From Candidatus Rokuibacteriota bacterium (GTDB taxonomy: Bacteria; Methylomirabilota; Methylomirabilia; Rokubacteriales; CSP1-6): 7,627 bases of DNA. The position numbers and the translations under genes are program-made. How positions within the stretch are numbered: the first letter of the stretch is position 1; the number at the start of each line of letters is the position of its first letter. Where the stretch lies: NCBI GenBank assembly GCA_016206385.1, contig JACQRS010000157.1, forward strand, positions 1 to 7,627, in the 5' to 3' direction. The notes beneath the pieces are model-generated. The model worked only from the letters and a program-made list of their open reading frames with translations. It did not search any database and had not been told where the DNA came from. Positions 1-7,627 of the stretch are shown one piece after another.

Positions 1-332
1 ACCTTGGACACGGCGAGATAGTCGAGGAAGAATAGCGGGGCGGCCCCGTGAACCACGACGTCGTTCGCCCCCATCGCCACCAGATCGATCCCCACCGTGT
101 CGTGACGGCCGGCCATGAACGCCACCTTGAGCTTGGTGCCCACGCCGTCGGTGGACGCGACCAGGACCGGCTCCCGGTAGCCGGCGGGGACACGGAAGAA
201 ACCCGCGAAGGCGCCGATCCCGCCGAGAACCTCGGGGCGAAAGGTCTTTTGAGCCAGGGGGATGATCCGGCGGACCGCCTCGTCCCCGGCCTCGATGTCA
301 ACTCCAGACTGTCTGTACGTCAGCGGGTCCAT
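1..332 (-). CDS. purM: Phosphoribosylformylglycinamidine cyclo-ligase (AIR synthetase), N-terminal part, cut by window edge
   Basis: The product closes the imidazole ring, turning FGAM into aminoimidazole ribonucleotide with ATP in the cytoplasm. The first 110 codons are visible; the rest of the roughly 340-residue protein lies left of the window. Family motifs are clear: an opening YRQSGVDIEAG (residues 6-16), LGGIGAFAGFF near 36-46, the ATP-site motif TDGVGTK at 61-67, and GIDLVAM...ND...GAAPLFFLDY at 81-105. The ATG at 332 is the only possible start, because an in-frame TAG lies four codons upstream (342-344). The ribosome binding site is weak (AGGCTGGTGGT just before the ATG). It lies downstream of purF, separated by a 203-base gap unlike the tight junctions elsewhere in the operon. 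Residues 88 (Gly, usually Cys), 95 (His, usually Gln) and 98 (Ala, usually Glu) differ from the E. coli-like form I recall. Identity is secure. Confidence 0.96.
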   Translation of the reverse strand, partial: MDPLTYRQSGVDIEAGDEAVRRIIPLAQKTFRPEVLGGIGAFAGFFRVPAGYREPVLVASTDGVGTKLKVAFMAGRHDTVGIDLVAMGANDVVVHGAAPLFFLDYLAVSK

Positions 333-535
333 ACCACCAGCCTATCGGCCCGAGCGGGTGGCGCGCCGCCCCTCCCCACGCCTTCGGCGTCGGGGGCCCC
401 GCCCCACGGCGCGGAGCGCAGCGCGAAAACGGCATCATATGAGTACCCAAATCTCGCGTGCCCGAAGAGCCGCTGCGCCTGCGCGAGCGAGCACTGTGGG
501 GCTGTTCGGGGCGACAGGACCCGCAAGGGCCGGAC
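333..535 (-). other. Intergenic region between purF and purM, GC-rich with hairpin and near-repeats
   Basis: This is the only non-coding stretch of note: 203 bases between the purF stop and the purM start, where the other operon junctions are overlaps or gaps of under 35 bases. It is very GC-rich toward purM and holds an imperfect hairpin (374-395) and two 14-base near-copies (368-381 and 396-409, 12 of 14 identical). One AT-richer patch (about 425-452) includes TATGAT on the minus strand (439-434), but I find no matching -35 hexamer at normal spacing. Short open frames cross the region but show no family resemblance and no supporting ribosome binding site, so I call no gene. It could be a dispersed intergenic repeat, an attenuator, or plain spacer. 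Confidence 0.6.
374..395 (-). repeat. GC-rich imperfect hairpin in the purF-purM gap
   Basis: On the minus strand the sequence reads CCCCGACGCC, loop GAA, GGCGTGGGG, giving nine base pairs with one bulged base. No T-run follows, so it is not a standard intrinsic terminator. It might stabilise or process the transcript between purF and purM, or be the core of a dispersed palindromic repeat. The pairing is visible; the role is unknown. Confidence 0.5.
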
Positions 536-1937
536 TTACGCGTCGAAGAGACGGAGTTGCGCCGTGTCCACGGGCTCGAACCCCACCCGGTAGCTGCCGG
601 TGAAGCAGGCATGGCAGAAGTGGGCGGGATCGACCCCCGTGGCCTTGAGCATCCCGTCCAGGGACAGGTAGCCCAAGGTGTCGGCGCTCAGATAGCGACG
701 GATCTCCTCCACGTGGTGACTGGAGGCGATCAGCTCCTTCCGGGTGGGGGTGTCGATCCCGTAGTAGCACGGCCACTGGATGGGCGGCGAGGAAATCCGC
801 ACGTGGACCTCGCGGGCGCCGGCGCCCCGGATCATCTTGACGATTTTCCGGCTCGTGGTGCCGCGCACGATGGAATCGTCCACCACGACCACCCGCCGCC
901 CTTCGAGGAGCTCCTGCATGGGGTTCAGCTTCACCCTGACGCCGAAGTGACGGATCCGCTGCCTGGGCTCGATGAAGGTTCGCCCCACGTAATGGTTGCG
1001 GATCAGCCCGATCTCGAAAGGAATCCCCGATTCCTCGGCGAAGCCCAGCGCGGCCCCCATTCCGGAGTCGGGGACCGGAATCACGATGTCGGCCTGGGCG
1101 GGGTGCTCGCGGGCGAGCTGGTGGCCCATGCGCTTGCGCGCCGAATGAACGCTCCGCCCCCAGAGGACCGAGTCCGGCCGGGCGAAATAGACGTACTCGA
1201 ACACGCACTGGAGCCGCTCCCCGGGCGGGAACGGCCTGAGCGAGCGCATCCCTTGATCCGTGACGACGAGGATCTCGCCCGGCTCCACGTCGCGGACAAA
1301 CTCGGCCTCCAGGAGATCGAGGGCGCAGGTCTCCGAGGCGACGATCCAGGCCTCCCCGAGCCGTCCCAGCGACAGCGGGCGGAAGCCGTGAGGGTCGCGG
1401 ACCGCGATCATCGCGTCCGGGGTCAGGAGGAGGAGCGAGTAAGCGCCGGTGACCCGGTTGAGCGCGTGCGAGAGCTGCTCCTCCACCGTGGCCCCGTCGG
1501 AGCGGGCGAGGAGGTGGAGGATCACCTCCGTGTCCGAGTTGGACTGAAACACCGCGCCGTCCCGCTCGAGCTCGGCCTTGAGGCGCTCGGCGTTGACCAG
1601 GTTGCCGTTGTGGGCAATGGCGACCGGGCCCCGGGCGGTGTTGGCCATGATGGGCTGGGCGTTCTTCAGCGTGGAGGTGCCGGCCGTCGAGTAGCGGACA
1701 TGCCCGATGGCGCGGTCACCCGGAAGGCGGCGGAGCCGCTCGGGAGAAAACACGTCGGCCACCCATCCCATGGCGCGCTCGACGTGGAAGGCCTGGCCGT
1801 CGGTGGCCGCGATCCCCGCCGACTCCTGGCCCCGGTGCTGGAGCGCGTAGAGCCCCAGGTACGTGACGTTAGCCGCCTCAGGATGCTTCCAGATCCCGAA
1901 GATCCCGCACTCGTCCCGAAACTTATCCTGCTCGGCG

Positions 1938-1957
<20 letters not shown>
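536..1957 (-). CDS. purF: Amidophosphoribosyltransferase (glutamine PRPP amidotransferase), Fe-S type
   Basis: This enzyme makes phosphoribosylamine from PRPP and glutamine, the committed and usually feedback-inhibited step of purine synthesis. The 473 residues match the family length. The N-terminal Ntn glutaminase domain begins with a 16-residue leader; Cys17 in DECGIFG should become the nucleophile after self-cleavage. LQHRGQESAGIA (39-50), GHVRYST (85-91) and HNGNL (116-120) belong to the same domain. The C-terminal phosphoribosyltransferase domain carries the PRPP loop VVVVDDSIVRGTTS at 356-369. Cys251, Cys397, Cys448 and Cys451 sit where the 4Fe-4S ligands of Bacillus subtilis PurF lie. 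The start is TTG at 1957, overlapping purL by 20 bases; GGAGGA at 1969-1964 is well spaced for it, and no in-frame ATG lies before Cys17. A second TTG three codons on is possible but too far from that site. It is very probably co-translated with purL. Confidence 0.97.
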
Positions 1958-4163
<2,206 letters not shown>

Positions 4164-4173
4164 GCCGATCGGA

Positions 4174-4177
4174 CTCC
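4174..4177 (-). promoter_or_regulatory. Probable ribosome binding site of purL
   Basis: GGAG sits ten bases before the GTG at 4163, in the short purQ-purL gap. The spacing is slightly long, but no better start is available: the upstream codons in this frame back into purQ offer no plausible initiation site and match no PurL N-terminus. Confidence 0.55.
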
Positions 4178-4195
4178 ATGGGCGTGCGCCCTCGG

Positions 4196-4909
4196 CTACC
4201 GCTTGAGAAAGCTCCCAGCCTCGACGAGGCCGCCGAGGAGGGAGTGGAAGATGAGGAGCCCGTCGGTCACGCCCATGGCCCCCTCCGCGGCGCGCTCCGG
4301 ATGGGGCATGAGGCCCAGCACGGTTCCCTCGTCGTTGATGATGCCCGCGATGTTCTCCAGCGAGCCGTTGGGGTTCGCCTCGCCGGTCACGTCGCCGGAC
4401 TCGGTGCAGTAGCGGAACACGATCTGGTTCCGCTCCTTGAGGGTCCTGAGGGTCTGCCGGTCGCAGTAGTATTTCCCCTCGCCGTGGGAGATGGGCATCT
4501 TGAGCACCTGCCCGGGACGCGTCCCCCGCGTGAACGGTGTCTCGGCGTTCTCCACGAGGAGATGCGTGCTCTGGCACCGGTACTGCAAGCACTCGTTTTT
4601 CATGAGGGCACCGGGCAGGATGCCCGCCTCGCAGAGAATCTGAAAGCCGTTGCAGGAGCCGAGAACGAGGCCGCCCCGGGCCGCGAAGTCCGGGAGGGCC
4701 TCCACTACCGGCGAGCGGCCGGCGATGGCGCCGGCGCGCAGGTAGTCGCCGTAGGAGAAGCCGCCGGGGAGAATCATGCAGTCAAACTCGGAGAGGTCCG
4801 GGCTCCGGTGCCAGACGTACTCGACGGGCTGCCGCAGGAGCTCGCTGATCACGTAGTGGAAGTCGCAGTCGCTCCAAGTACCGGGAAAGACCACCACTCC
4901 GAATTTCAT
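4196..4909 (-). CDS. purQ: FGAM synthetase glutaminase subunit PurQ
   Basis: PurQ hydrolyses glutamine and passes ammonia to PurL within the PurSQL complex. The 237 residues form one class I glutamine amidotransferase domain. It opens with MKFGVVVFPGTWSDCD, shows the oxyanion-loop stretch LPGGFSYGDYLRAGAIA (47-63), the nucleophile Cys86 in GSCNGFQIL (84-92), and His203 and Glu205 of the triad in GLMPHPERA (199-207). The ATG at 4909 is supported by a very good ribosome binding site (AAAGGAGG at 4926-4919) and lies 28 bases after the purS stop. The stop is TAG at 4198-4196, followed by purL after 32 bases. The order purS-purQ-purL matches the usual complex operon. The chain is slightly longer than the Bacillus form and looks intact, with no missing catalytic residue. 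Confidence 0.98.
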   Translation of the reverse strand: MKFGVVVFPGTWSDCDFHYVISELLRQPVEYVWHRSPDLSEFDCMILPGGFSYGDYLRAGAIAGRSPVVEALPDFAARGGLVLGSCNGFQILCEAGILPGALMKNECLQYRCQSTHLLVENAETPFTRGTRPGQVLKMPISHGEGKYYCDRQTLRTLKERNQIVFRYCTESGDVTGEANPNGSLENIAGIINDEGTVLGLMPHPERAAEGAMGVTDGLLIFHSLLGGLVEAGSFLKR

Positions 4910-4918
4910 GCGCCGACC

Positions 4919-4926
4919 CCTCCTTT
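4919..4926 (-). promoter_or_regulatory. Ribosome binding site of purQ
   Basis: AAAGGAGG lies in the 28-base purS-purQ gap, nine bases before the ATG at 4909. It is the strongest Shine-Dalgarno match in the window and fixes the purQ start. Confidence 0.85.
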
Positions 4927-4937
4927 CATCTCCAATC

Positions 4938-5222
4938 TTAATCCCCCCGGGCGCGTTCTGGCAAGGTCGGCCGCGTCCCGTTGTCCACGATCTCCACCGA
5001 GAACTCCTCCATCACCGGGTTGGCCAGGAGCTTCTGGCACATCTCCTCGAGCCGGCTGCGGGCCCGCGCCGCATCCTGAAGCTCCAGCTCGACCTCCAGA
5101 ACCTTCCCCATGCGGAGGTCTTTGACCTCGGTAAAGCCGAGGCCCTCCAGGGCCCGCTTGACCGCCGTGCCCTGCACGTCCAGGATCCCCCGCTTGAGCG
5201 TCACGAACACCCGCGCCCGCAT
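4938..5222 (-). CDS. purS: FGAM synthetase small subunit PurS
   Basis: PurS is the small structural subunit that bridges PurQ and PurL in the FGAM synthetase complex and is needed for ammonia transfer. The 94 residues show the family pattern: MRARVFVTLKRGILDVQGTA at the start, then GLGF near 27-30, VKDLRMGKVLEVEL at about 33-46, and LLANPVMEEFSVEI at about 65-78. The last dozen or so residues (after VDNGTRP) extend beyond many PurS proteins of about 80-85 residues. The ATG overlaps the purB TGA by one base (TGATG, 5224-5220). No Shine-Dalgarno sequence is visible, so initiation by ribosomes terminating on purB is likely. Its position directly before purQ and purL supports the call. Confidence 0.95.
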   Translation of the reverse strand: MRARVFVTLKRGILDVQGTAVKRALEGLGFTEVKDLRMGKVLEVELELQDAARARSRLEEMCQKLLANPVMEEFSVEIVDNGTRPTLPERARGD

Positions 5223-6517
5223 CAGGCCAGACCGAGGCGCCGGTAGACGGCGTCCACGTTCCTGAGGTACCAGGCCGGGTCAAAGCAGGCCTTGAGCTCC
5301 TCGGGGGACAGCCGGGCCACCACCTCGGGATCGGCCGCCAGAAGGTCGTGGAAGGAGCGCCGTTCGTCCCAGGCCCTCATGGCGTTCCGCTGGACGAGCT
5401 CGTGAGCCTGCTGCCGGGCGAGTCCTTTTGCGGCGAGCTTCAGGAGCACGCGCTGGGAGTAGATGAGCCCGTAGCTCCGCTCCAGGTTCTCCCGCATCCG
5501 GTCCGGATAGACCCGGAGCCCCTGGAGGATGTCGGCCATCCGAGCCAGCAGGTAATCCATCAGGCTCGTGGCGTCCGGCAGGATCACGCGCTCCACCGAG
5601 GAGTGGCTGATGTCGCGCTCGTGCCAGAGGGCCACGTTCTCCAGCGCTGCCACGGCATGGCTCCTCACGACCCGCGCGAGCCCGCAGACCTGCTCCGAGG
5701 CCACAGGGTTGCGCTTGTGGGGCATGGACGAGGAGCCCTTCTGCCCCTCGGCGAACGGCTCCTCCACCTCGAGGATCTCGGTGCGCTGGAGCCCGCGGAT
5801 CTCCAGCGCGATCTTCTCGAGCGACGCGGCCAGTATGGCGAGAGCGGTAACAAATTCGGCGTGACGGTCCCGCTGGACGACCTGGGTGGAGACCGGCGCG
5901 GCCTCGAGCCCCAGGGCGCGACACACCTCCTCCTCCACCGCCGGGTCCACGTGGGCGAAGCTCCCGACCGATCCGGAGACCTTCCCGACGCGCACCACCT
6001 CTCTGGCGCGGCGGAGCCGCTCCAGGTTGCGACCGGCCTCCGTATACCAGCCGAGACACTTGAGGCCGAAGGTGATGGGTTCGGCGTGGACCCCGTGGGT
6101 GCGGCCCACGCACAGGGTGTCCTTGTGGGACAGGGCAAGCCGCCTCAGCACCTCGCGGAGGCGCTCGAGCCCCTGCAGCAGGAGGTCGGAGGCCGCCTGA
6201 AGCTGGAGCGCCAGACTCGTGTCCACCACGTCGGCTGAGGTCAGCCCGATGTGGACGTACCGGGAGTCGGCGCCGATCGCCTCTTCCAGCGCGGTGAGGA
6301 AGGCGACCACGTCGTGCCTCACGCGGGTCTCGATCTCGTCAACCCGGCGGGCATCCACGCGCGCCTTGGCCTTGATCCGCGCCAGCGCCTCCGCCGGGAT
6401 CAGGCCGCGCCGCGCGTAGGCCTCGCACACGGCGAGCTCCACCCTGAGCCAGGTCGCATACTTCGCCTTCTGGCTCCAGACCCGGCCCATCTCGGGACGC
6501 GTGTATCGGTCGATCAC
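5222..6517 (-). CDS. purB: Adenylosuccinate lyase
   Basis: PurB removes fumarate twice in purine synthesis: from SAICAR to give AICAR, and from adenylosuccinate to give AMP. The 431 residues match the Bacillus-type enzyme length. It opens with IDRYTRPEMGRVWS. His68 (RHDVVAF), His89 (YVHIGLTSADV) and His141 (GRTHGVHAEP) fall at the positions I recall for the functional histidines of B. subtilis PurB. The fumarase/aspartase superfamily signature GSSSMPHKRNP is at 261-271, with the mobile-loop catalytic serine. The rest is helical, as expected of this homotetramer. The start is GTG at 6517; the frame offers no earlier start, and the next candidate (ATG, residue 10) would delete the conserved YTRPEM. 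No clear ribosome binding site precedes it. It follows the peptidase gene by 31 bases and is fused by TGATG to purS. purC, usually next to purB in this order, is absent. Confidence 0.98.
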   Translation of the reverse strand: MIDRYTRPEMGRVWSQKAKYATWLRVELAVCEAYARRGLIPAEALARIKAKARVDARRVDEIETRVRHDVVAFLTALEEAIGADSRYVHIGLTSADVVDTSLALQLQAASDLLLQGLERLREVLRRLALSHKDTLCVGRTHGVHAEPITFGLKCLGWYTEAGRNLERLRRAREVVRVGKVSGSVGSFAHVDPAVEEEVCRALGLEAAPVSTQVVQRDRHAEFVTALAILAASLEKIALEIRGLQRTEILEVEEPFAEGQKGSSSMPHKRNPVASEQVCGLARVVRSHAVAALENVALWHERDISHSSVERVILPDATSLMDYLLARMADILQGLRVYPDRMRENLERSYGLIYSQRVLLKLAAKGLARQQAHELVQRNAMRAWDERRSFHDLLAADPEVVARLSPEELKACFDPAWYLRNVDAVYRRLGLA

Positions 6518-6521
6518 GGCG

Positions 6522-6548
6522 ACAAGCGAAACACCCGCCGGCGGCGGG
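6522..6548 (-). terminator. Candidate weak intrinsic terminator after the M16 peptidase gene
   Basis: Directly after the peptidase stop codon, the minus strand reads CCCGCC, loop GCC, GGCGGG (6548-6534), a perfect six-pair GC stem, followed by TGTTTCGCTTGT (6533-6522). The tail is T-rich for this genome but broken, so termination may be partial. It occupies almost all of the 31-base gap before the purB GTG and could set the level of read-through into the pur genes. Confidence 0.45.
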
Positions 6549-7627
6549 CTAGTTGCGGCTCAGCTCCCTCGGCAGGTGGCGGCGGTCCAGCGGGCCCAGG
6601 GTCAGGAGGGCCAGCTGCTCCTCGTCCAGGAGCCGGTGGATGAGGGCCTGCACCTCGTCCTCGCCGACCCGGTCGATGGCCGCCAGCATCTCGTCGAGGG
6701 AGAAAAACCCGCCGAAGTAGAGCTCCTGCTTGGCCAGCCGGTTCATCCGGCTCGACGTGGATTCCAGCGAGAGCATGAGGTTGCCTTTCAGGTGGTCCTT
6801 GGCCCGGCGGAGCTCCTCGGCCGTGATGCCGTCCTTCTTCAGCGCGCGGACCTCCTTCAGGACGCACTTGAGCACCTTGGAGAAGTTCTGGGTGTCGGTG
6901 CCCGCGTAGATGTAGAGGAGCCCCGTGTCCCGGTACGCCTGGCTGCCGGAGTGGATGGAGTAGACCAGGCCCTGCCGCTCCCTGACCTCCTGAAAGAGCC
7001 GCGAGGACATGCTGCCGCCGATCACGTCGTTCAGGAGGTAGAGGGCGTAGCGCTCGGGCACAGCCTGGGCGAGGCCGGGGAACCCGGCGACCATGTGCAC
7101 CTGCTCCAGCTTCTTCGGCACCAGCTTCACCCCACTCCGGAGGATCGGCGGCACGCCGTCCCGGGCCACCGACCGGCGGTCGAAGCCCTCGAAGCGGGGG
7201 GCAAAGAGCGAGAGCACCTGCTCGTGGTCCGCGTGGCCGGCCACCGCGACGACGATACGCTCGGGAACGTACTCTTCGCCGAAGTGGCGGAGGATCACCT
7301 CGCGGCTGAAGCCCTGAACGACCTCCCGGTGCCCCAGGATGGGACGGCCCAGCGGGTGCCCCGCCCACACACGCTCGGCGAAGAGGTCGTGGATCAGGTC
7401 GTCGGGGGTGTCCTCCACCATCTTGATCTCCTGGAGGACCACCGACTTCTCCTTCTCGATCTCGTCGGTCCCGAACAGCGGGTGCAGCAGGATGTCGGTC
7501 AGGAGGTCCACGGCCAGCGGCAGGTGCTCGTCCAGCACGCAGACGTAGAAGCAGGTGTGCTCCTTCGCCGTGAAGGCGTCCATCTGCCCGCCCACCGAGT
7601 CCATGGTGCGGGCGATCTCCTCCGCGC
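6549..7627 (-). CDS. M16 family zinc metallopeptidase (pitrilysin/MPP-like), N-terminus beyond window
   Basis: This is a processing-peptidase-like zinc protease of the type often annotated as an insulinase-family or YmxG-like peptidase. The visible 358 residues lack the start; the frame runs through the right edge, and the HxxEH zinc motif should lie just outside. The first visible part, EEIARTMDSVGGQMDAFTAK (7622-7563), normally follows that motif closely. The Glu in VVLQEIKMVEDTPDD (about 7440-7395) is the likely third zinc ligand. The second half contains SSRLFQEVRERQGLVYSI (about 7005-6955), with the Arg and Tyr of the conserved R/Y pair, so both halves of a standard single-chain protein of about 420 residues seem present. 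The stop is TAG at 6551-6549. No signal peptide can be judged. The substrate is unknown; in many bacteria this gene sits near pnp, so its place before purB may be inherited neighbourhood rather than a functional link. Confidence 0.93.
   Translation of the reverse strand, partial: AEEIARTMDSVGGQMDAFTAKEHTCFYVCVLDEHLPLAVDLLTDILLHPLFGTDEIEKEKSVVLQEIKMVEDTPDDLIHDLFAERVWAGHPLGRPILGHREVVQGFSREVILRHFGEEYVPERIVVAVAGHADHEQVLSLFAPRFEGFDRRSVARDGVPPILRSGVKLVPKKLEQVHMVAGFPGLAQAVPERYALYLLNDVIGGSMSSRLFQEVRERQGLVYSIHSGSQAYRDTGLLYIYAGTDTQNFSKVLKCVLKEVRALKKDGITAEELRRAKDHLKGNLMLSLESTSSRMNRLAKQELYFGGFFSLDEMLAAIDRVGEDEVQALIHRLLDEEQLALLTLGPLDRRHLPRELSRN

Noticed and set aside
434..439. TATGAT as a purM promoter -10 box
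   Set aside because: No convincing -35 hexamer lies 16-19 bases upstream on the minus strand, so I mention it only as a composition anomaly.
320..526. Small minus-strand open frame in the purF-purM gap (68 codons)
   Set aside because: No family resemblance, Ala/Gly/Arg-rich like a chance frame through the GC repeats, and no supporting ribosome binding site.
4164..4592. Upstream extension of the purL frame giving an 884-residue protein
   Set aside because: The extra 143 residues are purQ read out of frame; PurL family similarity begins only at the GTG at 4163.
6514..7368. Alternative minus-strand frame (284 codons) within the peptidase gene
   Set aside because: It overlaps the clear M16 frame and its translation is Gly/Arg/Pro-rich without motifs.

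Overview
The window is one strand-biased stretch of a GC-rich bacterial chromosome. All seven recognisable genes lie on the minus strand, so transcription runs from high to low coordinates: an M16 zinc peptidase (cut by the right edge), then purB, purS, purQ, purL, purF and purM (cut by the left edge). It is a de novo purine biosynthesis operon, and I found no mobile elements, CRISPR, RNA genes or unknown protein families.

Layout. 7627-6549: C-terminal part of an M16 peptidase, with a small GC hairpin directly after its stop. 6517-5222: purB (adenylosuccinate lyase, GTG start). 5222-4938: purS, joined to purB by TGATG. 4909-4196: purQ, behind a strong ribosome binding site. 4163-1938: purL (GTG start). 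1957-536: purF (TTG start, overlapping purL by 20 bases behind a strong ribosome binding site). 535-333: the only sizeable non-coding stretch, 203 bases, GC-rich, with a hairpin and near-repeats. 332-1: the first 110 codons of purM.

Function. PurF commits PRPP to purine synthesis. PurS, PurQ and the short PurL form the three-part FGAM synthetase, in which PurQ supplies ammonia and PurL does the ATP-dependent chemistry. PurM closes the imidazole ring of AIR. PurB acts later (SAICAR to AICAR) and in the AMP branch. The purB-(C)-S-Q-L-F-M order resembles Bacillus subtilis, but purC is missing from its usual place between purB and purS. PurF carries an N-terminal propeptide and four cysteines matching the 4Fe-4S type of B. 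subtilis.

Organism. High GC, GTG/TTG starts, the split PurSQL system and the neighbouring M16 peptidase fit an uncultivated soil or sediment lineage such as Rokubacteria/Methylomirabilota (NC10) or a deltaproteobacterial group. This is a guess from style, not a demonstrated placement. The split PurL argues against Enterobacteriaceae-like gammaproteobacteria, which use one long PurL.

Novelty. I see no undescribed system. The points worth a second look are the missing purC, the 203-base purF-purM gap, the hairpin between the peptidase gene and purB, and the purL/purF overlap with its TTG start.
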